This document shows positions 1-7,794 of a stretch of 64,000 nucleotides of DNA, in pieces. Position 1 is the first letter of the stretch, and every line of letters starts with the position of its first letter. Both the position numbers and the translations under genes were made by a program. The stretch covers positions 62,001 through 126,000 of the forward strand of contig CAVTTH010000001.1 of the NCBI GenBank assembly GCA_963737545.1, written 5' to 3'. Source of the stretch: CAVTTH01 sp963737545. Its GTDB lineage: Bacteria > Verrucomicrobiota > Verrucomicrobiia > Chthoniobacterales > UBA10450. The notes beneath the pieces are model-generated. The model did not search any database and had not been told where the DNA came from. It saw only the letters and a list, made by a program, of their open reading frames with translations.

Positions 1-1
1 A

Positions 2-1147
2 CTCGATATTCCGCGCGCCGTCGCCAACTTCCGCTTTTTCGCCACTGCGATCCTGCACACGGAAAACGAAGCGCATGTTACTGACGGCATCGCATTCAAC
101 TACACATTGCGTCAGCCGCGCGGCATCGCCGGATTAATTTCGCCCTGGAATTTACCTCTTTACTTGTTGAGTTGGAAAATCGCGCCCGCCATCGCGGTCG
201 GCAATACCGCCATAGCCAAACCGAGCGAGTTGACCCCGATGACAGCGTACTTGCTCTGTGAAGTTTGTGTGGAAGCCGGATTACCGAATGGTGTGCTCAA
301 CGTCGTGCACGGGACCGGCCCAAACGTCGGCGCACCGATCACCGCGCATCCGAAGATCGGCACGATTTCCTTTACCGGCGGAACTGTCACCGGAAAGAAA
401 GTTGCCGAAGCCGGAGCGCCGCTTTTCAAAAAAATTTCGCTCGAGCTCGGCGGAAAAAATCCAAATATCATTTTCGCCGACGCCGATCTCGACGCCGCCA
501 TTGCCGGCAGCGTGCGTTCGTCGTTCGCAAACCAGGGCCAGGTTTGCTTGTGCGGATCGCGCGTTTTTGTCGAACGCTCTGTCTACAAGGATTTCGTCGA
601 TCGTTTCATCGCCAAGGCGTCTCAATTGAAAGTTGGCGATCCGCTCGATGAAAAAACCGAGCAGGGCGCGATCGTGAGCAAAACGCAACTCGATAAAGTG
701 AAGTTCTACGTCGATCTCGCGCAGAAGGAAGGCGGCAAGATCGCGCTCGGCGGTTCCGCCCCGACGTCGATCAACGAACGTTGCCAATCGGGTTACTTCT
801 TCCCGCCGACGGTCATCACGGGATTACCGGTCGCATGCCGCACCAATCGCGAAGAAATCTTCGGCCCGGTCGTCACCATCACGCCGTTCGACAGCGAAGA
901 GGAAGTGATCGGTTACGCGAATGATGTCGATTACGGCCTCTCTTCAAGCGTCTGGACCCAAAACCTGAGCCGCGCCCATCGCGTCGCCGAACGAATCCAC
1001 ACCGGCACCGTCTGGGTGAACTGCTGGCTGGTCCGCGACCTGCGTGTCCCCTTCGGCGGCATGAAAGCCAGCGGCGTCGGCCGCGAAGGCGGCGAAGAAG
1101 CGCTTCGCTTCTTCACCGAACCGAAGAACGTCTGCATCGCAAAATGA
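2..1147 (+). CDS. 2-aminomuconic 6-semialdehyde dehydrogenase (ALDH8-like), 5' truncated by window edge
   Basis: NAD-dependent aldehyde dehydrogenase; the frame is open from base 2, so the start lies outside the window. Visible ALDH landmarks are the SPWNLP cofactor-pocket motif, FTGG, the general-base ELGGKNP segment and the QGQVC segment with the catalytic Cys, then EEIFGPV and PFGGMKASGVGREGG near the end. The C-terminus (FFTEPKNVCIAK) is of the hydroxymuconic/aminomuconic semialdehyde dehydrogenase type. This enzyme oxidises 2-aminomuconic semialdehyde to 2-aminomuconate after ACMS decarboxylase. Other kynurenine-branch genes in the window (deaminase and kynU near 7-9 kb, ACMSD, HAAO, KMO) support that assignment over a plain benzaldehyde or betaine-aldehyde enzyme. 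Hydroxymuconic semialdehyde oxidation is the main alternative. Its last ~90 bp are duplicated at 1816-1905. Confidence 0.85.
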   Translation, partial: LDIPRAVANFRFFATAILHTENEAHVTDGIAFNYTLRQPRGIAGLISPWNLPLYLLSWKIAPAIAVGNTAIAKPSELTPMTAYLLCEVCVEAGLPNGVLNVVHGTGPNVGAPITAHPKIGTISFTGGTVTGKKVAEAGAPLFKKISLELGGKNPNIIFADADLDAAIAGSVRSSFANQGQVCLCGSRVFVERSVYKDFVDRFIAKASQLKVGDPLDEKTEQGAIVSKTQLDKVKFYVDLAQKEGGKIALGGSAPTSINERCQSGYFFPPTVITGLPVACRTNREEIFGPVVTITPFDSEEEVIGYANDVDYGLSSSVWTQNLSRAHRVAERIHTGTVWVNCWLVRDLRVPFGGMKASGVGREGGEEALRFFTEPKNVCIAK

Positions 1148-1152
1148 AATCA

Positions 1153-1171
1153 ACCGCGGATATCGCGGATG
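1153..1171 (+). repeat. Left arm of imperfect inverted repeat around hicBA block
   Basis: ACCGCGGATATCGCGGATG lies 6 bp after the dehydrogenase stop codon. Its inverted partner at 1974-1992 differs at two central bases (17 of 19 match). Together they enclose hicB, hicA, the 68-aa protein and the duplicated dehydrogenase 3' end, so they may mark the limits of an inserted block. The motif is internally near-palindromic, so it could also be an ordinary dispersed intergenic hairpin. Confidence 0.5.
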
Positions 1172-1240
1172 GAATGAATTGACCCGAGGCCGAATCGGTT
1201 TGATTGACCGACTCGAACAAGATCACTACAATTTCCAAAG

Positions 1241-1432
1241 ATGGCGTCGCTCGGATTCACCTATTGGCAGGATGCAGAGATGTGGCTCGGCTATCTCGAT
1301 CAATATCCCGACTACACGACGCAAGGCACTTCACTTGATGACTTAAAGGAACATTTGCTCGACCTCTACAAGGATTTGTCGTCAGGAGCGATTCCAAATG
1401 TCCGCCAGCATTCCGAGCTCGAGCTGGCGTGA
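1241..1432 (+). CDS. hicB: HicB-family antitoxin, short form
   Basis: 63-aa protein with the HicB partial RNase H-like fold signature: a short beta hairpin (FTYWQDAEMWLGYLDQYPDY), TQGTSLDDLKEHL, then an LYKDLSSG helix. It lacks an extra C-terminal DNA-binding domain. The family neutralises the mRNA interferase HicA. Its stop overlaps the GTG start of the hicA reading frame (GTGA), the usual coupled arrangement although antitoxin-first. No convincing Shine-Dalgarno motif was seen upstream. It lies between the intact and duplicated 3' ends of the dehydrogenase gene, which suggests it was acquired. Confidence 0.75.
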   Translation: MASLGFTYWQDAEMWLGYLDQYPDYTTQGTSLDDLKEHLLDLYKDLSSGAIPNVRQHSELELA

Positions 1433-1609
1433 AGCGACGCGAGCTGATCAGCAAGATTGAAGCAAGGTGCCGTTCTGATTCGCCATGGCGGGAAGCACGA
1501 TTGGTATCAGAATCCGGCAACCAAAGTTTGCCAACCGGTGCCGCGCCATAATGAAATCAAAGAATATCTCGCCCGGAGTATTCTGCGAAAGCTTTCAACG
1601 AGGCCGTAG
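1429..1609 (+). pseudogene. hicA: HicA-type mRNA interferase toxin, frameshifted
   Basis: Translation from the GTG at 1429 begins KRRELISKIEA and then loses the family. Skipping one C near 1470-1471 restores a complete HicA: CVLIRHGGKHDWYQNP, with the catalytic His in the RHGGKH segment, then PVPRHNEIKEYLARSIL, ending at the TAG at 1607. Length with the repair is about 59 aa, normal for HicA. HicA cleaves mRNA in translation-dependent fashion until bound by HicB. The single extra base either inactivates the toxin or is a sequencing error. A dead toxin beside an intact antitoxin would be a tolerated decay state. Confidence 0.7.
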
Positions 1610-1624
1610 CTGCGGACGGCATCT

Positions 1625-1831
1625 ATGAAGAAGTCGGGTAAACCAACGCAGAACGGAATGCGAGACGAATATGAGTTCTCGCGAGGGGAACGCGGAAAGT
1701 ACGCACGTCGTTATGCGCAAGGAACAAACGTTGTGGTTCTTGACCCCGATGTCGCAAAGAAATTCCCCACCTCAAGAAGTGTAAATGCTTCACTCCGGAA
1801 ATTAATTCGCCGAAACGTGCCGGCGGCATGA
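1625..1831 (+). CDS. Small protein, probable orphan antitoxin-like
   Basis: 68 aa with the recurring pattern MRDEYEFS-x-GxRGKYARRYAQGTNVVVLDPDVAKKFP followed by a short helix (SVNASLRKLI). Proteins of this pattern are common beside toxin-antitoxin genes and resemble antitoxins that end in a small DNA-binding helix; no specific family name is certain. It begins 16 bp after the repaired hicA stop. The last residues (NVPAA) are encoded by the start of the duplicated dehydrogenase 3' end, so the natural C-terminus may have been changed by the rearrangement. Confidence 0.5.
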   Translation: MKKSGKPTQNGMRDEYEFSRGERGKYARRYAQGTNVVVLDPDVAKKFPTSRSVNASLRKLIRRNVPAA

Positions 1832-1905
1832 AAACCATTAGCGTCGGCGGCGAAGAAACTCCGCGCTTCTTTACCGAGCCGAAAAACGTCTGCATCGCAA
1901 AGTAA
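1816..1905 (+). pseudogene. Duplicated 3' end of the upstream aldehyde dehydrogenase
   Basis: Read in frame from 1816 this gives RAGGMKTISVGGEETPRFF then TEPKNVCIAK and a TAA. It mirrors the dehydrogenase end at about 1045-1147 (FGGMKASGVGREGGEEALRFF then TEPKNVCIAK), with a few codons lost and several substitutions. It has no start and no upstream domain, so it is a remnant, not a gene. It bounds the hicBA block on the right. Confidence 0.8.
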
Positions 1906-1973
1906 GATTTCTGCAGCTCAACCAGGAGCAGCCGCCCTACAATTGCCAAGGCTTCGATTACAAAATCCGTGTG

Positions 1974-1992
1974 CATCCGCGTAATCCGCGGT
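1974..1992 (-). repeat. Right arm of imperfect inverted repeat around hicBA block
   Basis: CATCCGCGTAATCCGCGGT, the reverse complement of the 1153-1171 arm apart from two central bases. It lies about 70 bp after the end of the duplicated dehydrogenase 3' end. Confidence 0.5.
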
Positions 1993-2061
1993 TACTGCTC
2001 AGAAAAGTTGCTGGTTGAGAGTTGATTGTTGAGAGTCGAGCTTCCAAGAAGGAGCTAAAAC

Positions 2062-3252
2062 ATGAGCGGAGTACGATTGTTGGTGGGCACACGGAAAGGC
2101 GCGTTCGTCCTGACATCGGATGCGAAGCGCAAGGATTGGAAAGTGGACGGTCCGCATTTTGCGGGCTGGGAACTTTATCACGTCAAAGGTTCGCCGGTTG
2201 ATCCGAACCGGATTTACGCGTCGCAGACGAGCGCCTGGTTTGGACAGATCATTCAGCGCTCCGATGATGGCGGGAAAACCTGGATACAGCCGGGCACGGC
2301 GCCGGGCGAACCGACGACCACGCCCGACGGCATGCCCAAGGGCGAGAGCAACAAATTCGTCTACGACACGTCATCCGCGAAGACCGGCAAGCCCCTAACG
2401 ACTCATATGTGGTACGATGGGACGCAGCATCCATGGGAGTTCAAACGGGTCTGGCATCTCGAACCGTCGTTGACCGATCCGAATACCGTTTACGCGGGCG
2501 TGGAAGATGCCGCGTTGTTCGAATCAAAAGACGGCGGCGAGACGTGGAATGAATTCGCGGGATTGCGCGGCCATGATTCGGGTCCGAAATGGCAGCCGGG
2601 CGCGGGCGGGATGTGTCTGCACTCGATTCTGCTCGATGCGAAAAATCCGGGACGAATATTCATCGCGATCTCGGCAGCAGGCGCGTTTCGCACCGACGAC
2701 GGCGGCAAAACGTGGAAGCCGATCAATCAGGGTTTGCATTCGCAATACATTCCCGATCCGAACGCGGAGGTCGGTCATTGCGTCCATCACATCGCGATGC
2801 ATCCGTCGCGTCCGAACACGCTCTTCATGCAGAAACACTGGGACATCATGCGGAGCGATGACGCGGGGGATTCGTGGCGCGAGGTGAGCGGGAATTTGCC
2901 GACCGATTTCGGATTCCCGATCGACATCCACGCGCACGAGCCGGAAACGATCTACGTCGTGCCGATCAAGAGCGATTCCGAGCATTTCCCGCTGGAGGGC
3001 AAGCTGCGCGTCTATCGCAGCCGAACCGGCGGCAACGAATGGGAAGAGCTGACGAAAGGTCTGCCGCAACGCGATTGCTACGTGAACGTCTTGCGCGACG
3101 CGATGTCGGTCGACTCGCTCGATTCATGCGGCGTCTACTTCGGCACGACCGGCGGACAGGTTTACGGATCAAGTGATGCCGGCGACACGTGGAACGCGAT
3201 CGTGCGCGATCTTCCAGCGGTCCTCTCGGTCGAGGCGCAGACGCTGCCATGA
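2062..3252 (+). CDS. BNR/sialidase-like beta-propeller protein
   Basis: 396 aa with repeated Asp-box/BNR motifs (SDDGGKTW, SKDGGETW, TDDGGKTW, SDDAGDSW, SSDAGDTW), the signature of six- or seven-bladed propellers of the VPS10, Ycf48 or sialidase-like class. There is no signal peptide, so it is probably cytoplasmic and not a secreted sialidase; catalytic sialidase residues were not identified. A good AAGGAG Shine-Dalgarno lies 7 bp before the ATG. Its stop overlaps the start of the MoaD-like gene (ATGA), implying translational coupling and a shared task. The specific function is unknown. Confidence 0.75.
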   Translation: MSGVRLLVGTRKGAFVLTSDAKRKDWKVDGPHFAGWELYHVKGSPVDPNRIYASQTSAWFGQIIQRSDDGGKTWIQPGTAPGEPTTTPDGMPKGESNKFVYDTSSAKTGKPLTTHMWYDGTQHPWEFKRVWHLEPSLTDPNTVYAGVEDAALFESKDGGETWNEFAGLRGHDSGPKWQPGAGGMCLHSILLDAKNPGRIFIAISAAGAFRTDDGGKTWKPINQGLHSQYIPDPNAEVGHCVHHIAMHPSRPNTLFMQKHWDIMRSDDAGDSWREVSGNLPTDFGFPIDIHAHEPETIYVVPIKSDSEHFPLEGKLRVYRSRTGGNEWEELTKGLPQRDCYVNVLRDAMSVDSLDSCGVYFGTTGGQVYGSSDAGDTWNAIVRDLPAVLSVEAQTLP

Positions 3253-3545
3253 TTCGCGTTGTGCTCCCGCATCATCTGCGCACGCTCGCGCGCGTCGGCG
3301 GCGAAGTGCAACTCGAGCTGAACGGTTCAGCCACGCTGCAATCGGTTCTCGACGCGCTCGAGGCGAAATATCCGATGCTGCGCGGGACGATTCGCGATCA
3401 CGTCACGCTCAAACGCCGGGCCTTCGTACGATTTTTCGCATGCGAAGAGGATGTTTCGCATGAGCCGCCGGATACGCCGTTGCCAGACGCAATCGTGAAA
3501 GGTACTGAGCCTTTTTTTATCATGGGTGCGATTGCAGGTGGTTAG
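3249..3545 (+). CDS. MoaD/ThiS-family beta-grasp protein with C-terminal Gly-Gly
   Basis: 98 aa. The N-terminal strand IRVVLPHHLRTLARV, the L-x-S-VLDALE helix and the C-terminal GAIAGG fit a ubiquitin-like sulfur carrier whose terminal Gly-Gly would be adenylated and thiocarboxylated by a ThiF/MoeB-type enzyme. The ATG at 3249 overlaps the upstream BNR stop codon. An ATG further upstream would run deep into the BNR gene and is rejected. No MoaE, MoeB or thiazole gene is adjacent, so the partner is unknown; a molybdopterin, sulfur-transfer or protein-modifier role is possible. modABC genes occur 9 kb away but are not linked. Confidence 0.7.
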   Translation: MIRVVLPHHLRTLARVGGEVQLELNGSATLQSVLDALEAKYPMLRGTIRDHVTLKRRAFVRFFACEEDVSHEPPDTPLPDAIVKGTEPFFIMGAIAGG

Positions 3546-3572
3546 GATGCAAAACAAGGTAAGGAACGTCTT

Positions 3573-3932
3573 ATGAAATATGTCGATGGATATGTCCTGC
3601 CGGTTCCGAAGAAAAACTTGCCGGCTTACCGCCGCATGGCGCAGAAGGCTGGCAAGGTCTGGCGGGAATACGGGGCCTTAGAGTTCTTTGAGTGTGTCGG
3701 CGACGACCTCAAAACGAAGATGACCGCGTCGTTCCCGCGAACGATCAAACTCAAGCCCGGCGAGACGGTGGTTTTCTCCTGGATTGTATTCAAGTCTCGA
3801 GCGCATCGCGATGCCGTGAACGCCAAGGTCATGAAAGACCCGCGTCTCGCCAAGATGATGGACATGAAGGCGATTCCCTTCGATTCGAAGCGCATGGTTT
3901 ACGGCGGTTTTAAGGTAATGGTCGAGGCCTAA
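3573..3932 (+). CDS. DUF1428 family protein
   Basis: 119 aa matching the YbaA/DUF1428 pattern throughout: the MKYVDGYVLPVPKKNL start, EYGALEFFECVGDD in the middle, VVFSWIVFKSRAHRDAVNAKV and the end MKAIPFDSKRMVYGGFKVMV. This is a ferredoxin-like alpha/beta fold of unknown biochemical function. It follows the MoaD-like gene by 27 bp on the same strand and may be cotranscribed. Confidence 0.85.
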   Translation: MKYVDGYVLPVPKKNLPAYRRMAQKAGKVWREYGALEFFECVGDDLKTKMTASFPRTIKLKPGETVVFSWIVFKSRAHRDAVNAKVMKDPRLAKMMDMKAIPFDSKRMVYGGFKVMVEA

Positions 3933-4003
3933 TGCGATCGCAGCAGATTGATCAAAACCGGAGCGGCTGATCTGGGAAACAGGCGCCGACGCGTCGTTAG
4001 CAC

Positions 4004-4897
4004 ATGAACCAAGTATGGTTAATCGCCGTTCGGTTCTGGAATCGCCTTCCCGTTATCGTGCGCGCCCTCGTTCTGGCGGAGTTGATCGCCGATGTCGGTG
4101 GACTGCTGCCTTCGGTATTCATGGTCGCCAATTTGAAGATTTCGCCCACCATCCCGTGGTTGCTCCCGGCAACCGCGCTTTGGCTCTGGCTCTTCTGGCG
4201 TTATCTCGACGGTGAAGGATGGCCGCGCGCGACGGCGGAATCTCGCCATCGGGATCTGCGTGGGCACGCACTCTCGGCGCGCGTCTGGCTTTGGTCGCTG
4301 CTCGCTGGCGGCCTCGGCATGGTCAGTGTGGCCACATTCGCATTCATGACGGCGCGATTGGCTAACCTTCCGCGGGACGCCTTTAAACTCCCCATCAATC
4401 TTTCCCGCTATCCGATCTGGACGACGGTTTCGGTGTTGCTCGCGATCAGTGCCGTCGCTGGTGTCGTAGAAGAAGCAGCCTTTCGAGGATATTTGATCTC
4501 GAAAGTTGAGCGGCGGCATGGGTGGATTCTCGCGATCTTGCTCTCTGGGTTGATGTTCTTCGTATCGCACACGAGTCATGCCTATGTCACGATTGCCTTT
4601 CTGCCGTTCTTTCTCATCGTCAGCGCGCTGCACGGACTTTTGGTGTATCTGACACGATCGATCCTCCCGTCGGTGGTTTTGCACGCTGTCGCTGACGCCG
4701 TCGTGATACCGATACAATTCGGGGTGGTTGGACATTTTTCTGTTTCACCGGTCTGGCAAAGTGGAATCGACTCGGAATTTGTTATCTACGTTCTGATCGT
4801 CGTGACGTTCGGGATCGCTGCGGTGCCTGCCTTTCGCCGTTTGGCCGCGATTAATCGACCGTTGCGATGCAACGGAAAGATTCTTGGAGATCCCTGA
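4004..4897 (+). CDS. CPBP-family intramembrane glutamic protease (Abi/CAAX-like)
   Basis: 297 aa with about seven hydrophobic segments. The C-terminal half carries the CPBP motifs: EEAAFRGYL (motif 1, catalytic Glu pair and Arg), FFVSHTSHAY (motif 2 His) and HAVADAV (motif 3 His with an acidic residue). Family members cleave prenylated or other membrane substrates or act in bacteriocin immunity; the substrate here is unknown. It stands alone between DUF1428 and the convergent amidohydrolase gene. Confidence 0.8.
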   Translation: MNQVWLIAVRFWNRLPVIVRALVLAELIADVGGLLPSVFMVANLKISPTIPWLLPATALWLWLFWRYLDGEGWPRATAESRHRDLRGHALSARVWLWSLLAGGLGMVSVATFAFMTARLANLPRDAFKLPINLSRYPIWTTVSVLLAISAVAGVVEEAAFRGYLISKVERRHGWILAILLSGLMFFVSHTSHAYVTIAFLPFFLIVSALHGLLVYLTRSILPSVVLHAVADAVVIPIQFGVVGHFSVSPVWQSGIDSEFVIYVLIVVTFGIAAVPAFRRLAAINRPLRCNGKILGDP

Positions 4898-4970
4898 CAA
4901 ATCTCAGCTGGTTTCGTTAGGCCGATGTGCCGAGTGTTCACGTTCGAGATCCAGGAACAAGTGAGCGCAG

Positions 4971-6509
4971 TTAGCGGCGAGATTTCATTCCCGCGATCCC
5001 CACGCCAGCCAGCCCAATCAGGCAAAGCCAGGCAAACCAGTCTCCAAGCAGCGCGTAAAGAGTCTGCGTTCTTCGAATCGGAACTTGTGCGACGAGGACT
5101 CGATCGCTTGCGAGATAATGATCCATCGTGGCAAGCTGCCGGCCTTGATAGTCGAAAGCTGCGGAAAGACCACCTCTCGTGTGTCGTACCAGATTGAACC
5201 CCTGTTCGATTGCCCGGAAACTGGCCATCCTTGTATGGAACGGATCGATCGCTTTCCAATCGTTCGACGGATCGAGCAGTAGATCGGTTCGCAGTCGTCC
5301 CGCCTGCCCGAGAAGTCGCGGGAAGTCGGCGTCGAAACAAATGACTGAGCTTAACCGCCCATATGGGGTATCAAGCGCACGCAGCTTTCCATCGCCCCGA
5401 ATGGAGATCGCCGCCTCACCACCGGGCACTGGGTGCGCCTTAAGAAATTCCCAGGCAGGCGTGCCATCTGGTTGAACGAGAATGATCTTGTTTTCGAGAG
5501 ACGGTGTTGTCTCCAAATGCCAAGTCGCCAGCACCATTCCGAGATAAATTCCGTTGCGCTTCGCGAGAATCCCGCCGCGCCGGATTAGATCGTTCTCATC
5601 TTCCTTCATCACCGGTGCATTCGCCTCGCCCCAGAAGATGATGCGGGCTCCAGCTTTTGCTTCGCGCTCGCTCCGGTTCAGCAAGTCATTGTCAATCGCA
5701 GCCGCGCTTTCCCGAATCGTCGCGATCTCTTCGGGGGTGAGCGGTTCGTGGCTGAAGAAACGCCCAACGACTTTCGGATCAGGATGCAATTCGCGATCGA
5801 CCCGTGAAAGCGTCGCCACCCGGACTGTTTTTCCCGTAGGCGGGAAGAGCGCCAGCCGGGCGCCACCGCCGACCATTGCGACGATGACAAGCAGACCGCA
5901 CATCGCCGCAGCGCGCGGCACGCGCCGCGAAATGGTCCACTCTTCCCACAGCGCATTTCCCGACGAAGCCGTCCATCCGATCAGAAATGTAACGCCCGAC
6001 AAGCCGGTGACCGAAAGCATTTGAAGTAATGCAAGGTTACCGTACTGCGAATAGGCGGTTGCAAACCAGCTTCCGAACGGCCCCAGCGACAAGAGGTATT
6101 CCACCGATGTCCAGATCAGTGGAAAAACCAGCGTGCCCGAAAACACGGAGAGTCGACGCGACAAGAGACGGTCGCCCAGATATGGGAGAGTGAAGCAGAA
6201 GCCATACGTGATCATCACAGCTACGTAGATCGGCGTTGGAAGAGGCACCATGCCGCGATACTGAATCGCAAGTGTTGCGATTTGCACCGCGAGGACGACG
6301 GGCACGCTGACGACGATCCTGTATGCGCGAGTGAACCGCAGCAAAAAGAGCGGCGCGAGCCATGCGGCAAGCGCGATGGCGTTCGCTCCGTTGGCGAACG
6401 GCAGAAGAAGAATCGCGACGAGTAAAAGAATCCACGATCCAGTTCTCGCCGCACCGGCTGTAGATATTGCTTGAAGTTTTTCTGTCTGGGTTTCGAGTTT
6501 CGCTTGCAT
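4971..6509 (-). CDS. Apolipoprotein N-acyltransferase-like membrane protein with nitrilase domain
   Basis: 512 aa from the ATG at 6509. An upstream in-frame ATG at 6584 would overlap the TetR gene by 65 bp, whereas 6509 starts 10 bp after its stop. The N-terminal ~200 residues form about six membrane segments; residues ~225-470 form a carbon-nitrogen hydrolase domain with the triad candidates Glu in FWGEAN, Lys in FLKAHPVPGGE and Cys in SVICFDADFP. A last membrane helix (LLGDWFAWLCLIG) follows. This is the architecture of Lnt, which N-acylates lipoproteins at the periplasmic face. Low conservation around the Cys (ICFD in place of ICYE) and the link to a TetR regulator suggest a paralogue, not the housekeeping Lnt. 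Confidence 0.7.
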   Translation of the reverse strand: MQAKLETQTEKLQAISTAGAARTGSWILLLVAILLLPFANGANAIALAAWLAPLFLLRFTRAYRIVVSVPVVLAVQIATLAIQYRGMVPLPTPIYVAVMITYGFCFTLPYLGDRLLSRRLSVFSGTLVFPLIWTSVEYLLSLGPFGSWFATAYSQYGNLALLQMLSVTGLSGVTFLIGWTASSGNALWEEWTISRRVPRAAAMCGLLVIVAMVGGGARLALFPPTGKTVRVATLSRVDRELHPDPKVVGRFFSHEPLTPEEIATIRESAAAIDNDLLNRSEREAKAGARIIFWGEANAPVMKEDENDLIRRGGILAKRNGIYLGMVLATWHLETTPSLENKIILVQPDGTPAWEFLKAHPVPGGEAAISIRGDGKLRALDTPYGRLSSVICFDADFPRLLGQAGRLRTDLLLDPSNDWKAIDPFHTRMASFRAIEQGFNLVRHTRGGLSAAFDYQGRQLATMDHYLASDRVLVAQVPIRRTQTLYALLGDWFAWLCLIGLAGVGIAGMKSRR

Positions 6510-6519
6510 AGGTGCCCGT

Positions 6520-7149
6520 CTAGTTTTTCCCCTTCGATTTTTCTCGCTTCGTTGGTCTAATGGCACCTTGCACGGCGCTTTCAATCACCTGATCGATCAC
6601 GCGTTCCTTCGAGATCCAAGGGAAAGAGGATCTCTGAGTGAGGAGCGACGTGATCCCGTGGATCGCGGCCCATAACGCCTGGGTGCGCAACTCCAGTTCG
6701 CGCTCGGCAGTCTTGGAGTTGCCTAGACAGCCTTTAACGAGAGCGCGCGCGGCGTCGAACGCGCGATGAGTTCGGTATGGTTTCTTCGCCGGATTCCGCA
6801 CGACGAAGGCGATTTGGTATTCGCTGGGATATTTCAATCCCCATTCTACATAGAGCCGCAACCCGCGCTTCAACTGACGCACAGGATCCTTGATCTGCTC
6901 CTTTAACAGAACACCGAGCGCTTTGTACAAGTGAGCAAAACTTTCCTCTACCAGAACGTCGAAGAGATCCTCCCTGTTTTTGAAGGACAGATAGATGGCA
7001 CCGAGCGAGCATCCGACGGAGCGCGCGAGGGTACGCATCGAGAAGCCTTCGAATCCATCACGCACGAAGATTTCGCGGGCCGCGTCAAGAATCTGTGATC
7101 GCGTCTCCTGCCGGTAACGTTCTCTTCTTGCTTCCGCTGCTATGAACAT
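6520..7149 (-). CDS. TetR/AcrR-family transcriptional repressor
   Basis: 209 aa. The N-terminal helix-turn-helix is clear (ILDAAREIFVRDGFEGFSMR, then RTLARSVGCSLGAIYLSF and NREDLFDVL), with a TetR-type C-terminal ligand and dimer domain. The next gene in the same direction is the Lnt-like amidohydrolase, so this is probably a two-gene autoregulated unit. Two tandem palindromes directly upstream and over the start codon are likely operators. The ligand is unknown. Confidence 0.85.
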   Translation of the reverse strand: MFIAAEARRERYRQETRSQILDAAREIFVRDGFEGFSMRTLARSVGCSLGAIYLSFKNREDLFDVLVEESFAHLYKALGVLLKEQIKDPVRQLKRGLRLYVEWGLKYPSEYQIAFVVRNPAKKPYRTHRAFDAARALVKGCLGNSKTAERELELRTQALWAAIHGITSLLTQRSSFPWISKERVIDQVIESAVQGAIRPTKREKSKGKN

Positions 7150-7174
7150 AGTTCACTGTAATGAACACTGTTCA
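7143..7174. promoter_or_regulatory. Tandem TGAAC-N3-GTTCA operators for the TetR regulator
   Basis: Two 13-bp palindromes, TGAACATAGTTCA (7143-7155) and TGAACACTGTTCA (7162-7174), have centres 19 bp apart. The first spans the TetR start codon and the second lies just upstream. Perfect arms, matching sequence in both copies and position are what an autoregulatory TetR operator would show. Binding is inferred, not shown. Confidence 0.65.
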
Positions 7175-7301
7175 GTAATCAAGCGCAAAATACGGACTGC
7201 AGCAACGGGCCCCGAAAACACCTATCGCCGTTTCCTGAAGCAGTTGATTGTTGAGAGCGTCCAAATGTGTCACTCTGACTTCCAACCTCTTCTTCCAATT
7301 T

Positions 7302-7728
7302 ATGAGCGAGTCGTTTGAAAGCTTCCGTGCACCCGAGCCGGTGGGTGCATTTCCGCACGCGAAGCGTGTCGGTGAGTTCCTGTTTCTTTCCGGCATCGGA
7401 CCGCGCACACGGGGCAGCAAAGAAATCCCGGGCGTGACTCTTGATGCTGCCGGAAACATTGTGAATTACGACATCGAGACACAATGCCGTGCGGTGTTCG
7501 AAAACGTCCGCCTCGTCCTGGAAGATGTCGAGCGCAACCTGGCAGGACATCATCGACGTGACGGTCTTCCTCACGAATATGAAGGAAGATTTTCCAACCT
7601 ATAACCGCATCTACGCGGAACATTTCTCCGGACCCGGCAAGCCAAACCCAACGCGAACGACGATTGAAGTTGGCTCGCTGCCGACGCCGATCGCGATCGA
7701 GCTCAAAGTCATCGCAGCGGTCGGATAA
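7302..7728 (+). CDS. 2-aminomuconate deaminase (RidA family), frameshifted
   Basis: RidA/YjgF-fold enzyme. The 5' part reads MSESFESFRAPEPVGAF, VGEFLFLSGIGPRTRG and TQCRAVFENVRLVLEDVE; after a one-base shift near 7530 the other frame gives TWQDIIDVTVFLTNMKED, FPTYNRIYAEHF, RTTIEVGSLPTPIAIELKV. The repaired length of about 142 aa is that of the aminomuconate deaminase branch, longer than housekeeping RidA. Hydrolysis of 2-aminomuconate follows the semialdehyde dehydrogenase step, and kynureninase is 66 bp downstream, which supports the assignment. A generic imine deaminase is the alternative. The ATG at 7302 is chosen because upstream residues lack family similarity. Confidence 0.75.
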
Positions 7729-7731
7729 TCA

Positions 7732-7758
7732 ATCGAGCAAGGGACTGCTCGATCCACC
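7732..7758 (+). repeat. Partial copy of the 'GTGGATCG' repeat (copy D)
   Basis: The 27 bp contain TCGAGCAAGGGACTGCTCGA followed by TCCACC, matching one end of the larger copies at 31224-31333, 32392-32482 and 40104-40218. It begins 4 bp after the deaminase stop codon and lies between the deaminase and kynureninase genes. TCGAGCA and TGCTCGA form a 7-bp hairpin stem that could act as a transcription-attenuating structure. Confidence 0.75.
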
Positions 7759-7794
7759 TTTGACGCAGGCATGTGCTGCGTGGAGCATTGCGCG

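Noticed and set aside
281..787. Long open frames on the strand opposite the aldehyde dehydrogenase
   Set aside because: They are shadows of a well-conserved gene and show no family motifs.
2020..2035. 16-bp identity AGTTGATTGTTGAGAG here and at 7242-7257
   Set aside because: Too short and simple to support a feature; may be a fragment of a dispersed repeat.
5554..6024. 156-aa plus-strand open frame inside the Lnt-like gene
   Set aside because: Arg/Ser/Ala-rich translation typical of an antisense shadow; the minus strand encodes a recognisable enzyme.
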